The notes under the pieces were generated by a model. It did not search any database, was not told where the DNA came from, and saw only the letters and a program-made list of their open reading frames with translations. From Xanthomonas pisi DSM 18956 (GTDB lineage: Bacteria > Pseudomonadota > Gammaproteobacteria > Xanthomonadales > Xanthomonadaceae): a stretch of DNA of 64,000 nucleotides. Below, piece after piece: positions 42,291 to 50,370 of this stretch (the stretch's first letter is position 1; each line of letters starts with the position of its first letter). The DNA lies in NCBI RefSeq assembly GCF_001010415.1, contig NZ_JPLE01000022.1:1-64000 (forward strand). Direction: 5' to 3'. Made by a program: the position numbers and the translations under genes.

Positions 42291-43823
42291 CTAGTCAACC
42301 GCAACGACACTGCTTGCCGCGTCGGCCTGGACCAGTTGCACATGCAGCAGGCGCCCGCCCTCCGCACGCGACAGCAGCAGCTGCCGCCCCTGCGTCAGCT
42401 CCACCTTTTCCCCGATGGGGACCAGCATGCTGCCGGTCGCATCGTAGAGCTCGGGCATCGCCTCATTGACCAGATACCAGCGCTCCTCGTGCAGCACGAA
42501 GTAGCCCACGCGTCGCCGTTGCTCGAGGGCGAGCTTTTCGTTGGGCGCGAGGTGTCGATTGACATGCCAGGGAAACAGGGATTGGCCGGTGTACACCACC
42601 AAACGATGATTTTCCGGCCGAAACTGACCGGGCGTGTGCGTGGAGAAATACAGATCCAGCACCGGCAGCGCATTGGGATAGGGCGTGGCACAGAACGGAC
42701 AGCGCGGCCGCGACGTATTGTCGAAGACATACCACCCCTGCTCGCACCGGACATTGGTGCATGGCTGCAGCAGATCGACGGTGCGTACCAGCGCGTTCTC
42801 CCACTCCAGGGCCTGCGGCCGCTGCTGCGGATCATGCAGCCCCGCAGTGAAGGCGCGCAGGAACAGCGGCGCCAGGTAGGGGCCGGTCAACGTATACGGC
42901 CGCGCGGTGGTATCGGCCCAGGGCAGTTCGCTGCTGCGCACATCACTCAACCGCACGCGATTGGACCCATCGTGCGGATCCTCCACAAACAGCGCCCGTT
43001 CGCCCATCGCCAGCTCTTCGTCGCGCGTGGCATCCGGGTCGTGCACCTTGCCGCCACGCAACGGATGGCGATACAACAGGTACATGTAGATCAGGGTGGC
43101 CAGCGCATGCAGGTCGGTCTGGATACACGGCAGGCAACGCTGCGGGTCGTGCTTGGGCAGGCTGGCGGTGGCGACGACCTCCGGCGCGATGAAGTCCGGC
43201 GTCCCGACCACGTCCGGCGGATATTTTCCCGGCACCACCAACCCATCGATATCGATGATGCAGGCGTTGCCACCGACCGGATCGACCAGCACGTTCTTGT
43301 AGGAGAGATCCGAATGCGCAAGCCCCGCCATATGCAGGCGGCGGACTGCGCGGGCAATCAGCAGGCAGATGCGCAGGTGGCTGGCCCAGTTCCCCAGTTC
43401 GCGCGGATCCAGATACTTGCTGCGGTTATTGGCAGAGGCAAACCACTTGCCTTCCTTCTCACGGCCGACGATCTGCAGCACATCGCCATTGCGCGAGCCA
43501 TGTTCGAAAAAGAAGTGCCGTGCGTACATCGGCGCAACCAGGCCGAAGCGGCCATTCCATTCCAGGGTGCGTTGCGGCCAACAGAACATGCCGCTCCAGT
43601 ACTCGCCGCCCACCTGATTGAAAATACCGTCGCGGAAACGGCCAACGATATTGGCGATCCGCTCACGCACGTTGGCATCGGGCGGCTGGCGAAAGAACAG
43701 CACCACATAACTGCCGTCCACACTGAAATAGCAGTCCTTCAGTCCGCCACTGCCACGCAGTTGGTCGTAGAACTCGACGGCGCTGCCATCGTGGGCGGTG
43801 GTCCGGATGATGGCAGCGCTCAT
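42291..43823 (-). CDS. Ter-associated protein kinase with C-terminal zinc ribbon
   Basis: A 510-residue protein-kinase-fold enzyme. The catalytic loop is LAHSDLSYKNVLVD (HxDxxxxN), the metal motif is IIDIDGLVVPGK (DID instead of DFG), and the activation/APE region is GTPDFIAPEV. The N-lobe is divergent, and I cannot see a clear Gly-rich loop. From about residue 375, CTNVRCEQGWYVFDN and RPRCPFC form a zinc ribbon, followed by a beta-rich tail. With TerY and the PP2C phosphatase it makes the 'TerY-P triad' described in comparative genomics. It overlaps the phosphatase gene by 4 nt. Targets are unknown. Confidence 0.88.
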   Translation of the reverse strand: MSAAIIRTTAHDGSAVEFYDQLRGSGGLKDCYFSVDGSYVVLFFRQPPDANVRERIANIVGRFRDGIFNQVGGEYWSGMFCWPQRTLEWNGRFGLVAPMYARHFFFEHGSRNGDVLQIVGREKEGKWFASANNRSKYLDPRELGNWASHLRICLLIARAVRRLHMAGLAHSDLSYKNVLVDPVGGNACIIDIDGLVVPGKYPPDVVGTPDFIAPEVVATASLPKHDPQRCLPCIQTDLHALATLIYMYLLYRHPLRGGKVHDPDATRDEELAMGERALFVEDPHDGSNRVRLSDVRSSELPWADTTARPYTLTGPYLAPLFLRAFTAGLHDPQQRPQALEWENALVRTVDLLQPCTNVRCEQGWYVFDNTSRPRCPFCATPYPNALPVLDLYFSTHTPGQFRPENHRLVVYTGQSLFPWHVNRHLAPNEKLALEQRRRVGYFVLHEERWYLVNEAMPELYDATGSMLVPIGEKVELTQGRQLLLSRAEGGRLLHVQLVQADAASSVVAVD

Positions 43824-45457
43824 TCCACCCGCTCCGTCTGTATCATCAACAAGGTCCGATCGTCATGCTCGCCTGGGCACCAGAAGCCGAGATAGTCCAC
43901 CAGCGCATCCAGGCAGCGCGCACTGCCCTGCTCAACGTGCAGTTGCGGCGCAATATCGGTCTGCCACCAGTGCTGCCACTGCGCCGGGTCCTGCAAGGCG
44001 CGCTCGGTACCGAACTTGGGATCGGACACGCCGTCACTCATCAGGATCACCTTCGCGCCTGCAGGCAGCCATACGCAGCGCAGGCGCGCCTGCACGGCCG
44101 CCTGCGGATCGCCGGCCAACGCATCGGAAAGGAAGAACCGGGTTTGACCGGAGTATTCGCCGGCGTCGGCATGCCCGAGCAACTGCACCTGGCCGGTGGC
44201 AGCGTCGTAGGCCGCCGCGGCGCCATCGCCGATCCAGTAGTTGAGGACCAGCAGCTGCTCGCCGCAAGGCCGCACGGCGGTCAGCATCAATGTCGCGGCC
44301 AGTGCACTTTCATCGACGCCAAGCAGGGTGGCGTGCTGGACCAGGGCCTGGCTGGCCGAGACCAGGCTGGCGCAAACGGCCTGCGTCAGCCGTGGTTGCA
44401 CCCTGGGCAGGACCTCGGCGTGCTGCTGCCATTGCAGCCCCTGGCCGTGCGTCCAGCATTCGATGCCATCCATGTGCGCCGCCAGCGCGGTGACGGCATG
44501 CCGCGTCAGCAGCTCCGAGCCGCGTCGCGACAGCGGCGCCGACCCGGCGCCGTCTGCAACCGCGCAGACCAGCCAGCGAGCATCTCGGTCGGTGGCAATG
44601 GCGAAATCGTCTTCGCGGAAACTGGCCGCATTTGCGTGGGACCGCCCGCGCACACTGGCGGCGACCACCTGCGCCCCGGCAATCTGCGCGTGCGCCGTTG
44701 CGGTATGCGGTTTACGCAGGCCCAAGGCTGCATCCGGCTCACGCTGTTTCCACAGCGCGCGCGGGTCGGGATTGACCAGCAAGCTGGCCACGCCGGCATG
44801 GACTGGCGCGCCCCCTGCCGCATCGACCGGCACGAACCGCGCGGCAAAATGCATTTCTTCACCGGTCGCTGTGGCTGTGCTCGGCACACCGGACAGGACG
44901 CCGTCCGCTGCGTCGAAGCGCAAGCCGCTTCCCTGCAGGCCATCGACCGCCATCAGGCGATACTGAAGCTGGGGCCGCTGCGGATCACTGACTGGCGTGG
45001 CCTGGGCGCGATATGGCGTACCCGCGGTGGCATTGGCAAATCGCCAACGCAGCGCCGTTGTTGTGGGCGCGGTGGTGGCGGGAGCCACGAAGAGCGCATC
45101 GGCCGCCACCCCAGGAGCGGACGCCGGTCCTGCAGGCGCATTCTTACCCAGCGTGATCGATTCGACCTGGGTCTGCCCGGCCTGACTCGGTACCGTTGCG
45201 GTTTGCGCCTCGGCTGTCGCGGAGGGAGCGGGCGGCGGCGTGGATGCCAATGCAGCCGCAAGCGGCGGCGCAAGGCGCAAGGCGGTGGCGTCGAGCCAAT
45301 GCAGCAACTCCAGCACCGGCGCTTCCTGCAGCAGCTGCCGGAGCAGGGCCGGTTCCGGCGCAACCCCGTGCTGACGGAGGTAGCTGCCAAGCACCTCGGC
45401 CAGAGCGGCCTGCGCCTGCACGTGCGCCGGCGGCGCCGGTGGTGGCAATGGCGACAT
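43820..45457 (-). CDS. PP2C-type protein phosphatase with Ig-like N-terminal region
   Basis: A 545-residue protein. The C-terminal PP2C domain (from about 270) shows EDDFAIATDRDARWLVCAVA, DGAGSAPLSRRGSELL, LNYWIGDGAAAAYD, ILMSDGVSDPKFG and EHDDRTLLMIQ, the metal-binding Asp set. Residues of about 75-140 are Ala/Pro/Thr-rich. Residues of about 150-235 (YRLMAVDGLQGSGLRFDAAD, GVLSGVPSTATATGEE) resemble the He_PIG immunoglobulin-like fold. That fusion is unusual for a cytosolic phosphatase. No signal peptide is seen. It reverses the neighbouring kinase. The stop overlaps the kinase start, and the TerY-type gene ends 3 nt upstream. Confidence 0.87.
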   Translation of the reverse strand: MSPLPPPAPPAHVQAQAALAEVLGSYLRQHGVAPEPALLRQLLQEAPVLELLHWLDATALRLAPPLAAALASTPPPAPSATAEAQTATVPSQAGQTQVESITLGKNAPAGPASAPGVAADALFVAPATTAPTTTALRWRFANATAGTPYRAQATPVSDPQRPQLQYRLMAVDGLQGSGLRFDAADGVLSGVPSTATATGEEMHFAARFVPVDAAGGAPVHAGVASLLVNPDPRALWKQREPDAALGLRKPHTATAHAQIAGAQVVAASVRGRSHANAASFREDDFAIATDRDARWLVCAVADGAGSAPLSRRGSELLTRHAVTALAAHMDGIECWTHGQGLQWQQHAEVLPRVQPRLTQAVCASLVSASQALVQHATLLGVDESALAATLMLTAVRPCGEQLLVLNYWIGDGAAAAYDAATGQVQLLGHADAGEYSGQTRFFLSDALAGDPQAAVQARLRCVWLPAGAKVILMSDGVSDPKFGTERALQDPAQWQHWWQTDIAPQLHVEQGSARCLDALVDYLGFWCPGEHDDRTLLMIQTERVE

Positions 45458-45460
45458 CAG

Positions 45461-46516
45461 CTAGCCCCGCGCACGCGAGATCTCGACCGACTCTCCATCG
45501 GCGAAACAGCCGAAGTAGGCGCGCTGCTGGCACCATGGACAGGTCTGCTTTCCTTCCCCGGCAACGCAGAACGTATTGCCGCAGGAACACATCGCAAATC
45601 CGATCCGGTTACCGCAATGCGGGCAACTTGGCGTGCCGAAGATCTGGTCCGACTCCACCGTGGCGAAGTTGGGCGCCTCTGAAGACATCTCGAAATAGCT
45701 GTTCTTGACCGGATAGCAGCCGACCAGCCGATACGTGGTGGCGCTGAGTTGCGCGCTGCCGACATCGAAGGATTGATGCATCGGCTCGTAGCGCGAGATG
45801 TACGGCAATTCGCTACGCTGGCACTTGGACACGAAGTACGCGTTGGACTCGTCGACGCGCTCCATCGGCTTGTCCAGATTGAGCTTCTTCAGAATCGACA
45901 CGTCGGCGTCTGGCAGCTGCTCTTCCTTGGTCACATCACCCACGCTACGGCTACGCGCCTGTACCGATTGCGTGACCCAGGCGATGAAGCGCTGAAACGC
46001 ACCGTCGCTGCTGTCATCGAGCGTCAGCACCTTGTCGGCATCGGTGAACTGGCTGAGCACTCCCAGGTCGGCATTGCGCCCGATCGAGACCGCAACCAAC
46101 GAGACGCGGCTGGCGTAGTGCTGCTGCCAGCGCGACAGGGCCGGCGCGATATCGTCGGTTGGCTTGCCATCGGTGATCAGGAAGGCGATCGGCTTCCAGT
46201 CGCCCTTGCGCTCAGGGGTATTGCGGCGCACCGAGGCATCCACCTCGTCCATCAGATAGTTCATTGCCCTGCCCAGCGAGGTCCCACCGCCCGCCGGCAG
46301 GCTGGGCACGACCACGCTCGTCAGTTCGGTCAGCGGAAGCAACCGGCGCACCTGGCCGGCGAAGGCGATGATCGAAATCCACGCGGTTTCCAGCGCGTGC
46401 GGATCGGTCCGTAACGTCGCCACGATGTGCGACAGGCCTTCTTCGAGCCGATACAGGTTTTCCCCGATCATTGACTCGGAGACGTCGAGCAGGAAATAGA
46501 TCGGAAGGCGACGCAT
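45461..46516 (-). CDS. TerY-like vWA protein with C-terminal zinc-ribbon modules
   Basis: A 351-residue protein. The vWA domain (1-200) has MIDAS residues in FLLDVSESMIG (DxSxS), GGGTSLGRAMNYL and FLITDGKPTDD. After a linker, residues of about 215-290 form a beta-rich region, and about 295-340 contain CPHCGNRIGFAMCSCGNTFC and CPWC, two zinc ribbons. The vWA part is close to TerY; the ribbons probably bind the kinase, which has a similar module. It starts 48 nt after the TerY stop. It belongs to the TerY-P triad. Confidence 0.9.
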   Translation of the reverse strand: MRRLPIYFLLDVSESMIGENLYRLEEGLSHIVATLRTDPHALETAWISIIAFAGQVRRLLPLTELTSVVVPSLPAGGGTSLGRAMNYLMDEVDASVRRNTPERKGDWKPIAFLITDGKPTDDIAPALSRWQQHYASRVSLVAVSIGRNADLGVLSQFTDADKVLTLDDSSDGAFQRFIAWVTQSVQARSRSVGDVTKEEQLPDADVSILKKLNLDKPMERVDESNAYFVSKCQRSELPYISRYEPMHQSFDVGSAQLSATTYRLVGCYPVKNSYFEMSSEAPNFATVESDQIFGTPSCPHCGNRIGFAMCSCGNTFCVAGEGKQTCPWCQQRAYFGCFADGESVEISRARG

Positions 46517-46564
46517 CTCAGACTCCGCAACGAAGACAGCGACTCAAGAACGCGGCAACCGCGG

Positions 46565-47200
46565 TTACAGCACCAGCTGGATTTCGCTCGGCGGCGGCGG
46601 CAGCGCCGTGCCCTCCGGGGTTCCTTGACTCCGGCTGCCACCGCTGACCGCTGCCGACACCCACTTGAAGAAGCTGGTGAACGACGCGCTGTCCAGCGTA
46701 TCCAGCGCAAACACATTGGCGGTGAACATGGACAGGTAGGTCGACTTGGCCTTGGGACCTGCCGCGCAGGCGATGATGTTGGCAAAGTTGCGCTTGCGCA
46801 GTTCGGGAATCTGCTCTTCGAACACCTGCAGATCGGTGGGACTGCCATCGGTCATCACGAACAGCAACGGCGCCCAATCGCCCTTGGCGTCTTCGCTGGA
46901 ACGACGCACTTCCAGATCCACACGCTCGCAGACATGCTCCAGCGCCTTGCCGAGCATGGTGGGACCCGAATCGGGGGTCGTGATTTCCGGCAATTGCAGC
47001 TGGTCCAGCGGCGTCAGCGGCAGGATGGTCTTCACGTCCGCATCGAAGGTCATCAAGCAGATGTGCACGCTCTCCAGGGCCGATGGATCCTGCCGCAGCG
47101 ATGTCACCAGGGCACGCAGCCCGACATTGACCGCAGCGATCGGCTCGCCGCGCATGGATCCGGAGGTGTCGAGGAGCAAATAGACGGGCAAACGACGCAT
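46565..47200 (-). CDS. terY: TerY vWA-domain protein
   Basis: A 211-residue single vWA domain. LLLDTSGSMRGEPIAAVN holds the DxSxS MIDAS motif; GPTMLGKALEHVCERV supplies the Thr and VMTDGSPTDL the Asp. The C-terminal tail (GGSRSQGTPEGTALPPPPSE) is short and disordered. TerY is a cytosolic partner of TerC/TerD complexes in tellurite and stress responses. It is paralogous to the next gene, sharing MRRLPxY(F/L)LLD at the start, so the pair arose by duplication. Confidence 0.93.
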   Translation of the reverse strand: MRRLPVYLLLDTSGSMRGEPIAAVNVGLRALVTSLRQDPSALESVHICLMTFDADVKTILPLTPLDQLQLPEITTPDSGPTMLGKALEHVCERVDLEVRRSSEDAKGDWAPLLFVMTDGSPTDLQVFEEQIPELRKRNFANIIACAAGPKAKSTYLSMFTANVFALDTLDSASFTSFFKWVSAAVSGGSRSQGTPEGTALPPPPSEIQLVL

Positions 47201-47384
47201 GACTTCACCTGATAAAGGAAAGGCGGGAAAGAGGCCGGTTCATCGTGTCAGGCAGGTTGGCCAGACATGCGGCAGGCGCAGCGCGCCGCCGGCGGTGCCG
47301 GCCAGTCCGGCGTGGCGCGACGCTGTGGGCCTGGCCGCACCAGCGTCGCTCCCTGCCGAAAACAGCGAACGACAGTCGGCCAGG

Positions 47385-48422
47385 CTACGCGTTGTCGCCA
47401 GCCGGGTGCCGCTTACGGTAGCGGATCGAGGACCACACCGAGGCCGCGATGAAGGCCACGCCGATCAGGCCGGTCAGCACTTCCGGTACGTGGTGCACCG
47501 TGCCGATGAGCATGATGATCGCCAGCACGCCGATGGCGTAATGCGCGCCGTGCTCCAGGAACACGAATTCGTCCAGCGTGCCCTTGTGCACCAGATAGAC
47601 CGTCATCGACCGCACGAACATCGCGCCGATCGCCAGGCCCAGCATGATGATCACCACGTCGCGGGTGATCGCGAACGCGCCGATGACCCCGTCGAACGAG
47701 AAAGAGGCATCCAGCACTTCCAGATACAGGAACGCGGCCACGCCCGAACGCTTGGCGACGCTGACACCGCCCTCATCCTCTTCGGACTCGAACAGCGCAT
47801 CCACGCTATCGACCAGCAGATACAGCAGGATGCCGCCCATACCGGCGAACAGCACGCTCTGGAAGATGTCCTGCGGCAGGAACAGCTTGGTCCCCAACAG
47901 CACGGCGACCGCGACGATCACGGACATGGCATCGGCCTTGCCCAGCTTGCCGACCAGGCGCTCCACCGGTCCCAGCCAGTGCAGCTCGCGATCACGATCG
48001 AACAGGAAGTTGAGGAACACCAGCAGCAGGAACATGCCGCCGAAAGCCGCAATCGAAGGGTAATGATCGGTCAGCACCTGGCTGTACTTTTCCGGCTCGT
48101 TGAGCGCCAGATCGATCACCGGCATCAGGCCCATGCCGGTCGCCACCGACACGATCACGATCGGGAACACCAGTCGCATGCCGAACACGGCGATCAGGAT
48201 ACCGACGGTCAAAAACAGCTTTCGCCAGAATTCGCTCATGTGCTTGAGCACGCCGGCGTTGACCACCGCATTGTCGAACGACAACGACACTTCAAGCACG
48301 CTCAGCACCGCGCACAGCCACAAGGCTTGCCATATGCCCATGCTGGAGTTGTGACCCCACCAGGCGGCCGCCGCGAGACACAGCGCTGTGACGACGAAGG
48401 ACATCCTAAAATCACGAAACAT
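47385..48422 (-). CDS. terC: TerC-superfamily / DUF475 integral membrane protein
   Basis: A 345-residue polytopic membrane protein with about nine hydrophobic segments. The TerC-type acidic motifs occur twice: SVLEVSLSFDNAVVNAGVL in the first half and YLEVLDASFSFDGVIGAF in the second. The FDNAVVNAGVLKHM version is characteristic of DUF475 proteins, sisters of TerC. Relatives move metal ions, notably Mn2+, or anchor Ter complexes. It is the first gene of the Ter operon; terY starts 184 nt further on. The symbol terC reflects superfamily and context, not proven orthology. Confidence 0.85.
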   Translation of the reverse strand: MFRDFRMSFVVTALCLAAAAWWGHNSSMGIWQALWLCAVLSVLEVSLSFDNAVVNAGVLKHMSEFWRKLFLTVGILIAVFGMRLVFPIVIVSVATGMGLMPVIDLALNEPEKYSQVLTDHYPSIAAFGGMFLLLVFLNFLFDRDRELHWLGPVERLVGKLGKADAMSVIVAVAVLLGTKLFLPQDIFQSVLFAGMGGILLYLLVDSVDALFESEEDEGGVSVAKRSGVAAFLYLEVLDASFSFDGVIGAFAITRDVVIIMLGLAIGAMFVRSMTVYLVHKGTLDEFVFLEHGAHYAIGVLAIIMLIGTVHHVPEVLTGLIGVAFIAASVWSSIRYRKRHPAGDNA

Positions 48423-48767
48423 CGAAACTCCCGACAGGACTGAGATAGAAGCGGACCGTCACGACCCGGGGGCGTATGCCGTAGCAGCACACGTCAACAG
48501 GTGATCAGCGAAATGGAAGGAGGTGTCATCTGCGGCATCGCGTCGTTGGCTCGCCGCTCGTGACCCTGGACGGACAGGGTGGTAGCGCGGCACTGCGCCC
48601 ATGCCACAGGCATTGTGTGCACCGGTGATGGTGCCACGCGTTGATCGAACATCGCTGTCGGCCATGACATCGTCCGTGAAAGTGTGGAGCCAGGCGCGCC
48701 GCGCTCCAGATCGCACGGAGTCTACGGCCATTCCCAGCCCAGCACCAGCAAGGGCCGGAGCCGCCTG
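48423..48767. other. Promoter region of the Ter operon
   Basis: There is no gene here. It must contain the Ter promoter on the minus strand. A TTGACG-like hexamer lies near 48491-48496 without a convincing -10. I see no yybP-ykoY (Mn2+) riboswitch signature, although that element precedes some TerC-superfamily genes. Confidence 0.4.
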
Positions 48768-48930
48768 CTACGGCGGAGACACCGGCAAGGTCACCGCCAT
48801 TAGGGTCGCATCGTCCGGATCCGGGCGCACCCCGAAGCCCAGGCTCTGGCACATCGCCAGCATGGTGCGGTTCTCGCGCAGTACCTGGCCTTCGATCTGC
48901 TTCAAGCCCAGCCAGCGACGGCCCGGCAGC
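48768..48930 (-). pseudogene. Duplicated 3' end of the GNAT/acyl-CoA-synthetase gene
   Basis: The minus strand reads WLGLKQIEGQVLRENRTML, AMCQSLGFGVRPDPDDATL and MAVTLPVSPP, then TAG. This is the C-terminus of the intact gene at 53906-56602 (...GFKVTPDPEDASLMNVQLPVAAG). Bases 48834-48917 match 53972-54055 with one mismatch over 84 bp. The 3'-most part is diverged but still reads as the same protein family, and upstream similarity stops abruptly after base 48917. It marks the left edge of the Rhs island. Confidence 0.88.
48834..48917. repeat. Left copy of 84-bp direct repeat flanking the Rhs island
   Basis: It is identical to 53972-54055 except at one position (T instead of C in CGCAG(T/C)ACCTGG). 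Both copies have the same orientation, so recombination between them would excise or duplicate the 5.1-kb Rhs segment. Confidence 0.9.
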
Positions 48931-49059
48931 GCTATCGACCTAGCCCCATCAAGTCCTGGAGGGGGTATTGACATGGTTTCCGCCTTGCCATGACAGTCAC
49001 ATCCACAGGGACGATGGCGCAATGCCCGCCCTGCATCCAGGGGACAAAGGGACAGGGAC

Positions 49060-50370
49060 ATGCTGAGGAAGCATTGGCTGGCGTATGCCGGCGTGGTGGT
49101 GGTGGCACTGGGGTTTCTGCCGGAGACAGCCTCCGCCGCAGCGGTCTATATCTGTAGATCCGGCACCTCGTCGGTTTCCTCGCAAGTGCCTGTCTGGGTA
49201 CGGGACTGCTGGTGGCAGGATGTTCCCGACAGCGGCGGCAATGCAGGGGTCGTGAGTTCACCGCCGACGGGTGGAGGCGCGGGAGGCGCTTATGTCACGC
49301 CTCCCGCCAACACGGCCATCGCGGGACGCGATGCCCAGATCAAGGACGCCTGCGATGTGGACCAAGGCCAGGTCACGGTGGGCGCGCCGGCCACGGTCGG
49401 CAATCCCATCGTCTTGGCCACAGGCAACAAGATCGAGAAGGAGGTCGACTTCCTCTCCGGTGGCGACATGGGATTGCAGCTGAGCCGAACCTACAACCAC
49501 TACTGGACCGGCGCCGGCCTGTTCGGCAGGCAGTGGATCAGCAATTTCGACTACAAACTGTCCACCGGCACCACGGTCGACAGCTGTTATCCACGGCCCG
49601 GCGGCGGCAACTGCGGATTGAGCGGCAACGTCCTGTATGCCTGGCGCCCGGATGGGACGACGCTCAAGTTCACGCTCAACAGCGAGCTTGGCGGCATCTA
49701 CGTCACCAGCGGCAACCGCGGCTGGCCCCGCATCGCCCAGCGTTCGGACGGGAAGTGGGTATTGACCGATGAGAACAATGCCACGGAGGTCTATTCCGCC
49801 TCCGGCTATGTCGAGTCGGTGACCAACCCCTACGGCATCGGCTGGACCTACAGCTACAACGGCACGTTGCCGACACGGGTGACGCATACCTCGGGACGCT
49901 ATGTCGAGTTCAGCTGGAACGGCAACCAGTTGATCGCCGTGCGCGATCCGGCCGGCAATTACTACGGCTACGCCTATCATGCCAACCAGTTCGGCAGCGG
50001 CCTGCATCGGCTGGCGTCGACCTCCCAACCCGGCGATCCGGCCACCACGACGGTCTACCACTACGAGCTGTCGGCCCGTCCCGGCGCGCTCACCGGAAAA
50101 TCGATCAACGGCACGCGCTATTCCACCTTCGGTTACGACAGCAATGGCTATGCCGTCAGTACCCAGCACAACGGTCTGAACAAGAACACCCTGGCCTACA
50201 CGCCGGGCGCCAACGGACTGCTGACGGTGGTGTCCACCAATCCGCTCGGGAAGCAGGCCACCTATGTCTTCCAGGACGGCAAGCACAAGGAAACCACGGG
50301 GCACCCAGCACTTATTGCGCGGCGACCTATGCCGCCACCGGCTACGACAGCAACGGCAACGTGGCGTTGA
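49060..50370 (+). CDS. Rhs/YD-repeat protein, N-terminal part (frameshifted)
   Basis: A 436-codon open frame. A Sec signal ([22 protein letters not shown]) is followed by [19 protein letters not shown] and [18 protein letters not shown], the DUF6531-type start of Rhs shells, then YD repeats ([33 protein letters not shown]). AAGGGACAGGGAC precedes the ATG at 49060. The natural frame breaks at about 50304-50307: the next codons in frame give [11 protein letters not shown], while the other frame continues [18 protein letters not shown]. One missing base (GGGCAC-CCAGC, expected GGGCAC-GCCAGC or similar) explains it. Together with the next entry it would form a secreted toxin shell of about 1450 residues. 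Confidence 0.88.
   Translation: MLRKHWLAYAGVVVVALGFLPETASAAAVYICRSGTSSVSSQVPVWVRDCWWQDVPDSGGNAGVVSSPPTGGGAGGAYVTPPANTAIAGRDAQIKDACDVDQGQVTVGAPATVGNPIVLATGNKIEKEVDFLSGGDMGLQLSRTYNHYWTGAGLFGRQWISNFDYKLSTGTTVDSCYPRPGGGNCGLSGNVLYAWRPDGTTLKFTLNSELGGIYVTSGNRGWPRIAQRSDGKWVLTDENNATEVYSASGYVESVTNPYGIGWTYSYNGTLPTRVTHTSGRYVEFSWNGNQLIAVRDPAGNYYGYAYHANQFGSGLHRLASTSQPGDPATTTVYHYELSARPGALTGKSINGTRYSTFGYDSNGYAVSTQHNGLNKNTLAYTPGANGLLTVVSTNPLGKQATYVFQDGKHKETTGHPALIARRPMPPPATTATATWR

Noticed and set aside
47199-48443. A His/Gln-rich open frame antisense to the TerC-like gene
   Set aside because: Composition is the reverse complement of membrane-protein codons; no domain is seen.
48423-48767. yybP-ykoY Mn2+ riboswitch before the TerC-like gene
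   Set aside because: The conserved GGGGAGTA-type loops of that riboswitch are not found.
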